Shown here: positions 25,535 through 35,600 of the stretch, in pieces | How positions within the stretch are numbered: position 1 is the first letter of the stretch | Layout of the letters: the number at the start of each line of letters is the position of its first letter | NCBI GenBank assembly: GCA_025141015.1 | Contig: CP081098.1 | Span: 2,920,501 to 2,984,500 of the forward strand | DNA: 64,000 bases | Direction: 5' to 3' | From: Rhodobacteraceae bacterium M382 | GTDB taxonomy: Bacteria; Pseudomonadota; Alphaproteobacteria; Rhodobacterales; Rhodobacteraceae | The notes under the pieces: model-generated | The model's database searches: none | Told to the model about the DNA's origin: nothing | Seen by the model: the letters and a program-made list of their open reading frames with translations, nothing else | Program-made: the position numbers and the translations under genes

Positions 25535-25567
25535 GTAAATCTTGCCACAACGAACAAGGAGCGCGCC

Positions 25568-26725
25568 ATGACATTTGTATCCGAGGAACTCAACGCCGTA
25601 CGCCAGCCGATCACCCGGGCCAATGGGTTGTCCAATGCCCATTACATCGATCCGCACGTACACGCCGAAGAGAACAAACATGTCCTGCTGAACCAATGGG
25701 CCGGTTTGGCCGTTACGGCGGATGTCCCCGATGTGGGCGATGCCAAACCGATCACCTTTTTGCAGATCCCCCTGTTGCTGGTCCGCGACCGGGCGGGAAC
25801 CGTGCGGGTCTTTCAGAACACCTGTCGCCATCGTGGCATGATTCTGGTCGAAGAACCCCGCAAGATCGAAGGTGCCATCCGCTGTGCCTATCACAGCTGG
25901 TGTTACGGCACGGACGGACGCCTGGTTTCGACACCGCATGTGGGCGGCCCTGGTCAGAACACCCATGAAGACGTGGACAAGAGCCTTCTGGGTCTGATCG
26001 AAGTCAGGTCGCACATCTGGCGGGATGTCATCTGGATCAACGTCTCGGGCACGGCTCCGGACTTCACCGAAGCCATGGGGGATGTCATGGCCCGCTGGGC
26101 CGAGTTCGATCAGCCCCTGTACCACGGTGGAGAAGACAGCCGGTTCGACCTGACGGTGAATTGCAACTGGAAGCTGGCAGTCGAAAATTACTGCGAGAGC
26201 TATCACCTGCCCTGGGTCCACCCTGGCCTCAACAGCTATTCCCGCCTCGAAGACCATTACCACATCGAAGAACCCGGCAAATACTCGGGTCAGGGCACAT
26301 TGGTCTATCGCCAGCTCAAAGGGGACAATGGCGACGTTTTCCCCGATTTCGACGGGCTGAACCAAAAATGGGACGAAGCCGCGGAATACATCGCCGCCTT
26401 TCCCAATGTTCTACTGGGCGTCCACCGGGACCATGCCTTTGCCATCATTCTACTCCCGCAGGCCACCAACAAGACAGTCGAACACATCCACCTGTACTAT
26501 GCGAGCCCTGAAACAAGCGACCAGATGCGCGCCAAGAATACAGCCCTATGGCAGGAGGTGTTCAAAGAGGACGTTTTTGTCGTCGAAGGCATGCAGCGGG
26601 GCCGCTTTGCGCCCGGGTTTGACGGCGGTCGGTTTTCACCTGCGATGGATGGCCCCACGCATCTGTTCCACGACTGGGTTGCGCGCAAACTGCAAGAGGG
26701 TGAGGCCGCCCTGGCCGCCGAATGA
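25568..26725 (+). CDS. Rieske-type aromatic ring-hydroxylating oxygenase, alpha subunit
   Basis: A 385-residue oxygenase. The Rieske [2Fe-2S] ligands are Cys86-x-His88 (CRHRGM) and Cys106-x2-His109 (CAYHSW). The mononuclear iron site starts at NYCESYHLPWVHPGL (two His), with a later Asp near 340. The enzyme takes electrons from a separate reductase, not found nearby, and hydroxylates or demethylates an organic substrate. Relatives include glycine-betaine and carnitine monooxygenases as well as aromatic dioxygenases, so the substrate is open. ATG 25568 follows AAGGAG. It is coupled to a 71-residue partner by an ATGA overlap. Confidence 0.87.
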   Translation: MTFVSEELNAVRQPITRANGLSNAHYIDPHVHAEENKHVLLNQWAGLAVTADVPDVGDAKPITFLQIPLLLVRDRAGTVRVFQNTCRHRGMILVEEPRKIEGAIRCAYHSWCYGTDGRLVSTPHVGGPGQNTHEDVDKSLLGLIEVRSHIWRDVIWINVSGTAPDFTEAMGDVMARWAEFDQPLYHGGEDSRFDLTVNCNWKLAVENYCESYHLPWVHPGLNSYSRLEDHYHIEEPGKYSGQGTLVYRQLKGDNGDVFPDFDGLNQKWDEAAEYIAAFPNVLLGVHRDHAFAIILLPQATNKTVEHIHLYYASPETSDQMRAKNTALWQEVFKEDVFVVEGMQRGRFAPGFDGGRFSPAMDGPTHLFHDWVARKLQEGEAALAAE

Positions 26726-26937
26726 GCAACCTGGATGCACGATTGCTGGACGCCCATGCCGCAAAGGATGAATGGGCGCTGGTCCGCCTCTATTGCGAAG
26801 CGGCGGACTCTGCGACAGACGAAGATGCAGCGTGGTTCTTTCTGACCCAGGCCTATGTGTTCGCGTTGGAACAGAACCACCCGGATCTCGAGCCGCTCAG
26901 GGCCCGTTTGGTGGCTGGAGGGCGCGAGAGCACATAA
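26722..26937 (+). CDS. Small hypothetical protein coupled to the Rieske oxygenase
   Basis: A 71-residue acidic helical protein (MSNLDARLLDAHAAKDEWAL, then WFFLTQAYVFALEQNHPD) whose ATG overlaps the oxygenase stop as ATGA, indicating translational coupling. The helix-turn-helix-like repeat pattern resembles a single TPR-like unit. It has no recognised family. A role in assembling or regulating the oxygenase is inferred from coupling only. Confidence 0.72.
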   Translation: MSNLDARLLDAHAAKDEWALVRLYCEAADSATDEDAAWFFLTQAYVFALEQNHPDLEPLRARLVAGGREST

Positions 26938-26949
26938 TCATTCTGAACA

Positions 26950-26970
26950 GGGCCGCGACATGCGCGGCCC
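26950..26970. terminator. Hairpin between convergent genes
   Basis: GGGCCGCG / CGCGGCCC (8-bp stem, ACATG loop) lies in the 44 bases between two convergent genes. The T tract is weak (CGTTC), so efficiency is uncertain. Confidence 0.55.
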
Positions 26971-26981
26971 CGTTCATGGAG

Positions 26982-27791
26982 CTACGCGGGATCCACACCT
27001 TGATGCAGGATCACCCCGTCTTCGTTCTCTTTGATCGCAACCAGTTGGTAAACATGCCAGCTGGTGTGCCCCATCAACGGCAACACCACAAACAACCCCA
27101 AGAAACCCGGAAGCAGCGCGGCAAAGGTCAGCGCAGCGATAAACACGGCCCAGGCCAGCATCGGCACCGGGTTCCCCAGAACGTATTGAAAGCTGGCAAT
27201 CATCGCGGTGACAAAGTCGACTTCGCGATCCAGCAACAGCGGCAATGCAATCACCGTGATCATATACAGCAGCAGCGCAAACAGCGCCCCCACGGCGGAT
27301 CCGACGGCCAGCATGGTTACCCCGTTCAGGCTTAGGAACACTTCGACGGAGGACGAGATATTGGTCATGGTCGACAGGCCCAGAAACAAGGCAAAGATCA
27401 TGTGCCCCAGGAAAAACCAGAACAGAAACACCACAACGATAATGGCGCAGATCGATGGCAGCTGACGCCGCCCCTGATACAGAACCACGCCAAAAATCGC
27501 CGGCAAATCCAGCGGCTCGCCCTGGCTGAGCCTGTGCGAGACCTCGTAACACCCAACTGCTGCAAACGGGCCGATCAACGGAAACCCGATAGCAGCAAGG
27601 ACCAGCCAAAAGGTGGTGCCCGTGCTGGCCGTGACCCACAGCATCAACCACCCGACCAGAATGTAAAACCCGGCAAAAATCAGACCGTACAGCGGGGCTG
27701 CGCGGAAATCGGCCATTCCCTGGCGCAGTGCCTGGCGTAGAATGGCGGGGGTCATGGGGCGAAATGCGGGCACCCCAAATGCTTTCTCCAT
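26982..27791 (-). CDS. DUF2189 integral membrane protein
   Basis: A 269-residue protein with about six hydrophobic segments (starting near [20 protein letters not shown] and ending near [20 protein letters not shown]). The closing [11 protein letters not shown] motif and overall layout fit the DUF2189 family, whose role is unknown. A cytosolic start and basic/acidic tails are visible. The start is 33 bases after the amidase stop, so the two are probably cotranscribed. Confidence 0.84.
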   Translation of the reverse strand: MEKAFGVPAFRPMTPAILRQALRQGMADFRAAPLYGLIFAGFYILVGWLMLWVTASTGTTFWLVLAAIGFPLIGPFAAVGCYEVSHRLSQGEPLDLPAIFGVVLYQGRRQLPSICAIIVVVFLFWFFLGHMIFALFLGLSTMTNISSSVEVFLSLNGVTMLAVGSAVGALFALLLYMITVIALPLLLDREVDFVTAMIASFQYVLGNPVPMLAWAVFIAALTFAALLPGFLGLFVVLPLMGHTSWHVYQLVAIKENEDGVILHQGVDPA

Positions 27792-27824
27792 ACTCGTGTT
27801 CTCCTCCCTCTTGTTCTTCTTGTC

Positions 27825-29231
27825 TCAGACCGGATCGGACGGGGGGGCCTTTTGCGGCCATTGGGTATGTGCGTGATATGCCGCACCCAATGACAGAATC
27901 CGGCGGTCTCCTCCAAGCCTGCCGAATATTTGCACCCCCATCGGCAGCCCATCGGCACCAAATCCAGCCGGAACCGCCAGGCTGGGCAGCCCCAACAGGC
28001 TGACCGGTATGACCACCTCCATCCAGCGGTGATAGGTGTCCATTTCCTGTCCGGCGATTTGTTTGGGATAGGGCTGTTCGATCGGGAACGGCCAGACCTG
28101 CGCCGACGGCAGGATCAACGCGTCATAGGTTTCAAACAGCTGCGCGCAGGCCCGGAACCACTCGGAACGGAACTCGGAGGCGATTTGGATCTGTGCCGCA
28201 GTCAGCGCCATCCCCCGTTCCATTTCCCAGACCGCCGTGTCCTTGAGCTCGGCCCCCTGCTGTTGCAGATCAAACAACTCGCCCGCGACGGCCCAGGATC
28301 GAAGGGTGACCCAGCTCTCCCATATTTTTTCCCGGGGAAAGGGCGCTGGCAGATGATCGACGTGACAGCCCATGTCCGAAAACGCACCCAGCGCACGATC
28401 GCACAGCGCCATGATGCCGTTTTCCATCGGGAACGCCCCGCCCCAATCCCCCAGCCAACCAATGCGCATCCCCGAACATTCGGTTGCGGGCAGCGGTGCC
28501 ATCTCTTCCCGAGGCAAGGCCAATGGGATCTGCGGGTGCGGCCCGGCCAGAACATCCAGCAACAGGGCAATGTCCTGGGGTGTTCGGGCCATAGGGCCCA
28601 GCGTGGACAGCTGATGCAGGTACATGTCGCCGCTCGGGCCGGAAGGCACCCGCCCCCAGCTGGGGCGGAAACCATAGACATTGTTCCAGGCCGCCGGATT
28701 GCGCAGGCTGCCCATCATGTCGGATCCATCCGCCAGCGCCACCATTCCAGTCGCCAGAGCCACCGCAGCGCCGCCGGACGACCCCCCGCAACTGCGCGAC
28801 ATGTCATAGGGGTTTGCAGTCGCGCCGTAGACGCGGTTGAACGTGTGCGACCCCAGCCCCATTTCCGGCACGTTGGTCTTGCCGATCAGGATCGCCCCGG
28901 CCGCACGCAGCCGAGCGGCCAACAGATCATCTTCGGTGGGGATAAAGTCCTTTTTGATCAGCACCCCACCGGTTGACCGGACACCGCGCACGTTGACCAG
29001 ATCCTTCACCGCCATCGGCAGCCCGTGCAGCGGTCCACGCGGGGCATTTTGATCCGCCGCCCGTGCCTCCTGCATCAATTCCTCTTCGTCCCGCAGACCC
29101 ACAATGGCATTCACCGCGCCATTGACCTGTGCAATCCGGTCCAGCGTCTGGCGCATCACCTCCTCAGCCGTCAACCGACCTGCTGACAGATCCGTCAGAA
29201 TTTCAGTAGCGCTTCGCATAGGCTGCGACAT
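27825..29231 (-). CDS. Amidase (amidase-signature family)
   Basis: A 468-residue hydrolase of the amidase-signature family. The catalytic Lys lies in LPMAVKDL near residue 76; the Gly/Ser-rich motif SRSCGGSSGGAAVALA and GSDMMGSLRNPAAW supply the cis-Ser and nucleophile Ser. It hydrolyses an amide bond of an unknown substrate. It is unlike GatA in that no gatB/gatC genes are near. ATG 29231 was preferred over an in-frame TTG two codons earlier. It is followed by the DUF2189 gene in the same transcript. Confidence 0.88.
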   Translation of the reverse strand: MSQPMRSATEILTDLSAGRLTAEEVMRQTLDRIAQVNGAVNAIVGLRDEEELMQEARAADQNAPRGPLHGLPMAVKDLVNVRGVRSTGGVLIKKDFIPTEDDLLAARLRAAGAILIGKTNVPEMGLGSHTFNRVYGATANPYDMSRSCGGSSGGAAVALATGMVALADGSDMMGSLRNPAAWNNVYGFRPSWGRVPSGPSGDMYLHQLSTLGPMARTPQDIALLLDVLAGPHPQIPLALPREEMAPLPATECSGMRIGWLGDWGGAFPMENGIMALCDRALGAFSDMGCHVDHLPAPFPREKIWESWVTLRSWAVAGELFDLQQQGAELKDTAVWEMERGMALTAAQIQIASEFRSEWFRACAQLFETYDALILPSAQVWPFPIEQPYPKQIAGQEMDTYHRWMEVVIPVSLLGLPSLAVPAGFGADGLPMGVQIFGRLGGDRRILSLGAAYHAHTQWPQKAPPSDPV

Positions 29232-29434
29232 GTTCAAATATCCCGATGTATCTTTTGATCAGCCTAACCGGGGGAATTTTGTAAAAAAACCCACAGATGA
29301 AAAACATCTTATCCAAACCGTCAAAAAATAACGCGGGCTTGCCTGCGATGGCGCGGTCCACAAATATGACGACCGCATGGATCAGCGGACCTGGCGCGAG
29401 CACATTGAACCTGGGCATCTTTGCAGACATGAAA

Positions 29435-29456
29435 AAGGCCGGACAAATCCGGCCTT
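29435..29456 (-). terminator. Intrinsic terminator of prfB
   Basis: On the minus strand AAGGCCGGA-TTTG-TCCGGCCTT is followed by TTTC, 31 bases after the prfB stop. It is a perfect 9-bp stem. Confidence 0.87.
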
Positions 29457-29486
29457 GCACAATCAATCCATTGGTTTGGGCGCCGG

Positions 29487-30611
29487 TTAGTCGCCCTGCG
29501 CCTCAGAGCGGCTCTTGCCGGCCACATTCAACGCCAACGTCGCCGCCATGAAACCGTCCAGATCACCATCCAGCACGCCCTTGGTGTCCGAGGTTTCATG
29601 GTTGGTGCGCAGGTCCTTGACCATCTGGTAAGGTTGCAGCACGTAAGACCGGATCTGGTTGCCCCACCCCGCATCCCCGGCGTTTTCATGCGCCTCGTTG
29701 ACCAGCGCAGACCGCTTGTCCAACTCCATCTGATACAACCGTGATTTCAGGGCCTTCATCGCGATATCCCGGTTCTGGTGCTGCGACTTTTCCGAAGAGG
29801 TCACAACGATCCCAGTGGGATGGTGGGTGATCCGCACGGCGGAGTCGGTGGTGTTGACGTGCTGACCGCCTGCCCCCGACGACCGGTAGGTGTCGATACG
29901 AATATCGGCCGGGTTCACCTCGATTTCGATATTGTCATCCACCACCGGGTACACTTTGACCGAAGTGAAAGACGTATGGCGTTTGGCCGCGCTGTCAAAG
30001 GGCGAAATCCGCACCAGCCGGTGCACACCGCTTTCCGATTTTAACCACCCATAGGCGTTGTGGCCGGAAATCTTGTAAGCGGCGGATTTGATCCCGGCCT
30101 CTTCCCCGGCACTTTCGGACTGCAATTCCACCTTATAGCCCTTTTTTTCGGCCCATCGGATGTACATCCGCGCCAGCATCGACGCCCAGTCACAGCTTTC
30201 GGTCCCACCCGCACCCGAGTTGATCTCCAGAAAGGTGTCGTTGCCGTCGGCTTCACCGTCCAGCAGCGCTTCCAGTTCCTTTTCACCGGCCTTGATCTTG
30301 AGCGTCTTGATCGCCTCTTCGGCGTCTTTGATGACCTCTTCGTCCTCTTCCATCTCACCCAGTTCAATGAGCTCGATATTGTCCGACAGATCCTGTTTGA
30401 TCCCGGTGTAAGTTCCCATGGCATCAACCAGACTCTGACGTTCGCGCATCAGCTTCTGGGCGGCGTCCGGGTCATCCCACAGGTTCGGGTCTTCGACACG
30501 CGCATCAAATTCCTCGAGCCGATGCGGCGCGGTTTCCCAGTCCAACCGCTGAGCCAAAAGCTCAAGCGACTTTTCGATCTCGGCCACGATGTTCTGGGTC
30601 TCGGCGCGCAT
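29487..30611 (-). CDS. prfB: Peptide chain release factor 2
   Basis: A 374-residue class-I release factor recognising UGA and UAA. The tripeptide SPF at 203-205 is the RF2 stop-codon reader, and GGQ at 248-250 is the catalytic motif that enters the peptidyl-transferase centre. The reading frame is continuous from ATG 30611, so the programmed +1 frameshift used by many bacteria for prfB autoregulation is absent. The frame is open further upstream but that part lacks homology. It lies downstream of PBP1A with 175 bases between, and has its own terminator. Confidence 0.96.
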   Translation of the reverse strand: MRAETQNIVAEIEKSLELLAQRLDWETAPHRLEEFDARVEDPNLWDDPDAAQKLMRERQSLVDAMGTYTGIKQDLSDNIELIELGEMEEDEEVIKDAEEAIKTLKIKAGEKELEALLDGEADGNDTFLEINSGAGGTESCDWASMLARMYIRWAEKKGYKVELQSESAGEEAGIKSAAYKISGHNAYGWLKSESGVHRLVRISPFDSAAKRHTSFTSVKVYPVVDDNIEIEVNPADIRIDTYRSSGAGGQHVNTTDSAVRITHHPTGIVVTSSEKSQHQNRDIAMKALKSRLYQMELDKRSALVNEAHENAGDAGWGNQIRSYVLQPYQMVKDLRTNHETSDTKGVLDGDLDGFMAATLALNVAGKSRSEAQGD

Positions 30612-30785
30612 TGGAATTTCCTGACAACTGTTGCGACTTGCCTGATAGCAAGGGCTGGCGAACTTCTCAAGCTGACCGGGGCGGTTGATTGCATTGAGTT
30701 GGCGTTCGCACTGAAAAAACTGCGCCATCGCAGTTCAAATCGACCAACGGCATCTCGGGTGGCAACAACGCCACCTGAAAGCAGA

Positions 30786-33278
30786 TCAATACAATCCCCC
30801 CGAACTGATCGTCCCCGAACTTGCCTTGGGACCAACCACGGCGGTTTCGCCGGTCGAGGTGGTGACCTGGCGTCCGCTTTGCGACACTTCTTCAAACAGC
30901 GGAAGGTTCGACCCCAGAGCAAATCCACCATCATAGGTCAGACCAAAAATCGGCTCGGCTCCATCCCGGAAGTATTCGGCCACCACATATTCGCCGCTGG
31001 CATTGTCCGCCAGTCGCGCCCCGGTAAAGCGGTCGATCTTGATGAAATGCCCACCGGGAGGGACTGCAAATCGACCGCCGCCGAACTTCTCGGTCGCCTT
31101 GGTCATGAATTGCTGGAACACCGGCCCGCACATGCCGCCCCCCGACGCCCCCCGCCCCAGAGGACGCGGTTGATCGTATCCGATATAGCATCCGGCCACG
31201 ATGTTCGACGTAAACCCGATGAACCAGACATCCCGGGCTTCGTTCGTGGTCCCGGTCTTGCCAGCGGTCGGCACCCCCAGTTTCACACGGCCCGAGGCCG
31301 TACCGCGTTCGACGACGCCACGCATCATTGAAGTCAGCTGATAGGCCGTGATCGGGTCCATGACCTGGGCCCGACTGGTCACGATCTGCGGCGCTGCCCC
31401 GTCGCGCAGGTTCGGGATCGCGCAGTCTATGCAATCACGATCGTCATGTCGGTAGATGGTCTTCCCCTTGCGGTCCTGAATCCGATCGACCAAGGTCGGT
31501 TCGATACGCTCCCCACCGTTGGCGAACATCGCATAGGCGGTCACCATCTTGAACAACGTGGTTTCCTCGGATCCCAGAGAATTGGCCAGATACGGCCCCA
31601 TATCCTCGTACACGCCAAACCGTTCCGCATAGGATGCCACCACCGGCATCCCGATCTCCTGGGCCAGACGGATCGTCATCAGGTTCCGAGACCGTTCAAT
31701 CCCGGTGCGCAACGGTGTTGGCCCATAGAATTTATGCGACGCGTTCTTGGGCCGCCACAGCCCCTGCGGTGTGTTGATTTCAATCGGGGCGTCCACCACG
31801 ATGGTTGCCGGGCTATATCCGCTGTCCAACGCCGCTGCATAGACAAAAGGTTTAAAGCTGGAACCCGGCTGACGCTGGGCCTGTGTTGCCCTGTTGAACA
31901 CCGAAGCCTGATAGGAAAACCCACCCTGCATTGCAATGACGCGACCGGTATTGACATCCATTGCCACAAAACCGCCCTGCACCTCGGGAACCTGGCGCAG
32001 CGACCATTGCCCGGCGTCTTCGCCAGCCCGAACCAGAACCACATCCCCAACGGCAAAATTATCGCTGAAGTTGCCCTTCATCCATTTGATGTCCGAACGC
32101 GGAACCGTGCCGGTCCCTTCGGTGTTTTCAATACCGACTGTCAAAGCCTTGTCTGCGATTCCCAGCACAACAGCCGGACGCCATTTGCCGCCGAAATCAA
32201 CGTCACGCGACACATCCGCATTTCCCAGCGCCGCGCGCCAGTCCTCTTCGGTGGCCAGCGCTTCGGGCGGGAGTTTCACGCCGGTGCCCCGCCATCTCTG
32301 TCGAGACCGGTCATATTTTTCCAAGGCATTACGCAGCGCATTTGCCGCCTCGACCTGCATTTCCTCGTCGATGGTGGCGCGGACTGCAAAGCCCCCGGTA
32401 AAAAATTCACCCTCGCCAAAATCGCGGCTCAACTGACGCCTGATTTCATCGGTGAAATAATCCCGGGGTGGCAGCGCTGTGCGGAAGCTGGCGAAATCGC
32501 CATTCTGAACCGACCGCAACGGCAAATCGACTTCAACGTCGTATGTCGCCTGATCGATATAGCCATTTTCCATCATTTCCTTGAGCACAAAATTACGCCG
32601 CGCCAGCAGGCGATCCTTGCGTCGTACAGGATGATAATCGGACGGTGCCTTGGGCAGCGACGCCAGGAAGGCCGCCTCATGCGGGGCCAGTTCACTCAGC
32701 GTTTTGTTGAAATAGGTCTGCGCAGCCGCCGTCACACCATATGAGTTTTGACCCAGAAAGATCTCGTTCAGGTACAGTTCGAGGATCGCTTCCTTGTCCA
32801 GCGTCTCTTCGAGCCGCGACGCCAGGATTATTTCCTTGATCTTGCGCTCGGCCTTGCGGTCCCCCGACAGCAAAAAGTTCTTCATCACCTGCTGGGTGAT
32901 GGTCGATGCCCCCCGCACATTGGCCCCGCGCGACTGTACGGCCTCAAACGCGGCGGCTGCGATCCCGCGGGTGTCATACCCCTTGTGGTGATAAAAATTC
33001 TTGTCCTCGGCGCTGATGAACGCCTGTTTGATCATGTCCGGGATATCCTCGGACGGGGTGAACAATCGCCGCTCTTTGGCGAATTCGTCAATCAAAGTCC
33101 CCTTGCCGGAATAGATTCGGCTGATGGTGGGGGGTTGATACTGCGCCAAGGATTCATGGCTGGGCAGATCGCGCCCATACATCCAGAAAATACCACCGAT
33201 GGTTATGGCCACCATGGCAATGCCCAGCGTCACAGTGCTGAAGATCGAGCCGAAGAAAGATAGAATGAACCTGAGCAC
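30786..33278 (-). CDS. mrcA: Penicillin-binding protein 1A (bifunctional PG synthase)
   Basis: An 830-residue class A PBP. One N-terminal membrane helix (about 3-33) precedes a GT51 glycosyltransferase domain (catalytic Glu in SAEDKNFYHHKGYD, then GASTITQQVMKN) and a transpeptidase domain with SSFK (nucleophile Ser), SRN and KTGTT motifs. It polymerises and cross-links peptidoglycan in the periplasm. The start is GTG 33278 behind AAGAGG. The gene sits among cell-wall genes: an AmiC-like amidase is 1 kb upstream and prfB follows, the order usual in this family. Confidence 0.94.
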   Translation of the reverse strand: MLRFILSFFGSIFSTVTLGIAMVAITIGGIFWMYGRDLPSHESLAQYQPPTISRIYSGKGTLIDEFAKERRLFTPSEDIPDMIKQAFISAEDKNFYHHKGYDTRGIAAAAFEAVQSRGANVRGASTITQQVMKNFLLSGDRKAERKIKEIILASRLEETLDKEAILELYLNEIFLGQNSYGVTAAAQTYFNKTLSELAPHEAAFLASLPKAPSDYHPVRRKDRLLARRNFVLKEMMENGYIDQATYDVEVDLPLRSVQNGDFASFRTALPPRDYFTDEIRRQLSRDFGEGEFFTGGFAVRATIDEEMQVEAANALRNALEKYDRSRQRWRGTGVKLPPEALATEEDWRAALGNADVSRDVDFGGKWRPAVVLGIADKALTVGIENTEGTGTVPRSDIKWMKGNFSDNFAVGDVVLVRAGEDAGQWSLRQVPEVQGGFVAMDVNTGRVIAMQGGFSYQASVFNRATQAQRQPGSSFKPFVYAAALDSGYSPATIVVDAPIEINTPQGLWRPKNASHKFYGPTPLRTGIERSRNLMTIRLAQEIGMPVVASYAERFGVYEDMGPYLANSLGSEETTLFKMVTAYAMFANGGERIEPTLVDRIQDRKGKTIYRHDDRDCIDCAIPNLRDGAAPQIVTSRAQVMDPITAYQLTSMMRGVVERGTASGRVKLGVPTAGKTGTTNEARDVWFIGFTSNIVAGCYIGYDQPRPLGRGASGGGMCGPVFQQFMTKATEKFGGGRFAVPPGGHFIKIDRFTGARLADNASGEYVVAEYFRDGAEPIFGLTYDGGFALGSNLPLFEEVSQSGRQVTTSTGETAVVGPKASSGTISSGGLY

Positions 33279-33375
33279 AGTGAGGCCTCTTTTGAGCGGT
33301 AGCGTTTATATAGGGGCGCAAGCGCATGGGGTCAAAACCAGATACGGCGGATATATGCCGGATCAGAGCAGAAAT

Positions 33376-34173
33376 TCACGGCTGTATTGCGGCACCACCG
33401 ATTTCATAGGGGCAGAACTGCAAATCCTGCACCGTAACTTGGCCGGTTTCGACAGACACAACCCCCAAACCGGGTGCCTCGGCCGGTGGTGTGAAACTAC
33501 CCCAATCCCAACGCGGCACAGGGGCTGGGGCCTGATACAGAACTGCGCGCTGGGTCCGAAACCCGATCCCGCGCACGACACCAGAAATCGGCCTGTGCAC
33601 ATGCCCTGCCAGGAACTGCACAACGTTGGGGAATTTTTCCAGCAAATCCAACAACTGGGTTCCGTTCGTCAAATTGTCGGGATCCAGCATGTCCAGCCCC
33701 AGCGCCAGGGGCGGATGATGCATCGCAACGACCACAGGACGCCCCGCCGCCCTGTGCAATTGCGCCTCCAGCCACGCCAGACGGGCGTCACACAAAAATC
33801 CGGCCGCTTCTCCCGGGATCAGTGTGTCCAGGCAGATCAGCACCACATCTCCGACCTCAACCGCATATTGCACGAACGCATCCATGACCTGCCCCGGCAA
33901 CGCAAACGCAGCGCGCAACATTGATCGGTCATCATGATTGCCAACCATCGGACAGACCGGCATCGGCAATTCGGCCAATAGCGTCCTTAGGGCCTGGTAT
34001 TCGTCTGGCTGTGCCAGCTCGACCATATCTCCGGAAATCAGGCACAGGTCGCCATCTGCCAGGTGATCACAGACAAACTTGACCGCCTGTTGAACCCGCA
34101 CACGTGGGTCATGTCCCACCACCAATCCGCGGCGGGCAAAATGCAGATCCGTCATCCAGATTAATTTGGCCAA
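33376..34173 (-). CDS. Metallophosphoesterase (cAMP phosphodiesterase / CpdA-like)
   Basis: A 265-residue calcineurin-like phosphoesterase. Metal ligands are visible in MTDLHF, LISGDMVE, VGNHDD, MHHPP and GHVHRP, the full five-motif set of the class III cyclic nucleotide phosphodiesterases (CpdA/GpdQ type). Cyclic nucleotide hydrolysis is the best family-based guess, of interest because a class III cyclase lies in the same window. The start is TTG at 34173, with AAGGAG seven bases upstream. It stands between PBP1A and the AmiC-like gene. Confidence 0.83.
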   Translation of the reverse strand: MAKLIWMTDLHFARRGLVVGHDPRVRVQQAVKFVCDHLADGDLCLISGDMVELAQPDEYQALRTLLAELPMPVCPMVGNHDDRSMLRAAFALPGQVMDAFVQYAVEVGDVVLICLDTLIPGEAAGFLCDARLAWLEAQLHRAAGRPVVVAMHHPPLALGLDMLDPDNLTNGTQLLDLLEKFPNVVQFLAGHVHRPISGVVRGIGFRTQRAVLYQAPAPVPRWDWGSFTPPAEAPGLGVVSVETGQVTVQDLQFCPYEIGGAAIQP

Positions 34174-34264
34174 GCTTCTGCTCCTTCATCTTGCCCGAAA
34201 AACTCCGGGGAGTGCGAGGGGCCGGCCCCTCGCTCCTGACCGCGCCGCAGCCAGCAAACACTCT

Positions 34265-35494
34265 CTATTGGCGCACCAAAGCCCGTCGCGCCGCGTCCGC
34301 ATCACGCCACTCCTGCAATCCGCTGCGAATGGCACCCGCCATCGCCGCGCGCCACGCCGGATCGGTCAGATTCTTGAGATCCCGAGGGCTCGACAAAAAT
34401 CCAAGCTCGATCAACACCGACGGAATATCGGCAGACTTCAGCACAGAAAACCCGGCCTTGCGCAGCGGGCGCCGGTTCATGGGTCCCCCCGTCTGCGCCA
34501 TGGCCTCGACCAGCGCCGACGCCAGCGCATAGGTGCGCGGGCGGGTTTCCTGACGCGCCAGATCCAGCAATACATCCGTCACCTGATCATCCACCGTGCT
34601 CAGGTCCGCTCCCGCCAGCAGATCCTCGCGGTCGTGGCGTTCCGCCAGTTTGGCCGACGCCACATCCGACGCTTCGTCCGACAGCATGTACACCGTCGCT
34701 CCATGGGCCAGACCTTCGGAGAGCGCATCGGCGTGCAACGAAAGAAACACATCCGCCTGCGCCTGATGCGCCAAAGCCACCCGGCGCTCCAACGACACGA
34801 AATGGTCCCCGTCACGCAGCAGCAGAACGTCAAACCCGCCCGCCCGCACCAGCACATCGCGCAATTCGCGGGCGAACCGCAGCATCAGGTGTTTTTCAAT
34901 CACCTGACCGACTTCTGCCCCTGGGTCGATACCACCATGTCCCGCGTCCAGGACCACGCGCAAGGGTGCATCAGGATCACGGTCAACACCCCCGACCAGA
35001 TCCTCAGCTGCGGGCAAGTCCCAGCGGGGGTCATGTGGCGGGCCTGCCTGTGCGTCGAACACGTCCATTTCGACGGGGAGCAGGGTCAGGGTCAATTGGG
35101 CTCCGGCCGTGACTTCATCCACCTGCATGGCTGCCTGTCCAACCTGCATCGGCCCGTTCAGCTGTACAACCATCCGGGTCCATCCCGGTACATAGGTGCC
35201 AAATTTGACCTGCGCGATGCGATCAGTCCCCACCAATGTGTCCGCATCCAACCCGGTCCAATCGACTTCCTGGAAGTCCAGGACCAGACGTTCGGGGTCT
35301 GCCAAGGTAAACAGCCGAAAAGGCACGCCCTGGCTCAGCGACAGCTGGATGGAAACCCCGTCGCGCCCGTGGTCCGTGATCCGACTGTCCTGCGGAAGAA
35401 TCCGGGCCAAGGCACTAAAATCCTGAGCCCAGCCGGCAGGCACCAAAACCACCAGCCAGATCGCGGCCGCCCACACAGAAAGGAACCTGCTCAT
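34265..35494 (-). CDS. N-acetylmuramoyl-L-alanine amidase (AmiC-like)
   Basis: A 409-residue periplasmic amidase that cuts the amide bond between MurNAc and the stem peptide, as required for daughter-cell separation. The signal peptide is residues 1-23 (cleavage near GWAQ). An AMIN-like domain covers about 30-145 and an Amidase_3 zinc domain about 175-400, with VVLDAGHGGIDPGA (His ligand), a Glu in the following strand, SLHADAL (His) and a late ELGFLSS (catalytic Glu). ATG 35494 was chosen over a frame extending to 35770, as it gives a proper signal peptide. Confidence 0.9.
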   Translation of the reverse strand: MSRFLSVWAAAIWLVVLVPAGWAQDFSALARILPQDSRITDHGRDGVSIQLSLSQGVPFRLFTLADPERLVLDFQEVDWTGLDADTLVGTDRIAQVKFGTYVPGWTRMVVQLNGPMQVGQAAMQVDEVTAGAQLTLTLLPVEMDVFDAQAGPPHDPRWDLPAAEDLVGGVDRDPDAPLRVVLDAGHGGIDPGAEVGQVIEKHLMLRFARELRDVLVRAGGFDVLLLRDGDHFVSLERRVALAHQAQADVFLSLHADALSEGLAHGATVYMLSDEASDVASAKLAERHDREDLLAGADLSTVDDQVTDVLLDLARQETRPRTYALASALVEAMAQTGGPMNRRPLRKAGFSVLKSADIPSVLIELGFLSSPRDLKNLTDPAWRAAMAGAIRSGLQEWRDADAARRALVRQ

Positions 35495-35600
35495 CACTCT
35501 TATCCTGTCATCCGGGTCATACCGTTTGCGCGCAGGATACGCATCAGGCGATGTGTTGCAAACCGCCCGTGCCTGATCCTGCCCGTTTTTCACGCTGGGC

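Noticed and set aside
29238-29434. Small frames between the amidase gene and the prfB terminator
   Set aside because: Candidates on either strand overlap neighbours or lack start signals and hydrophobic or family features.
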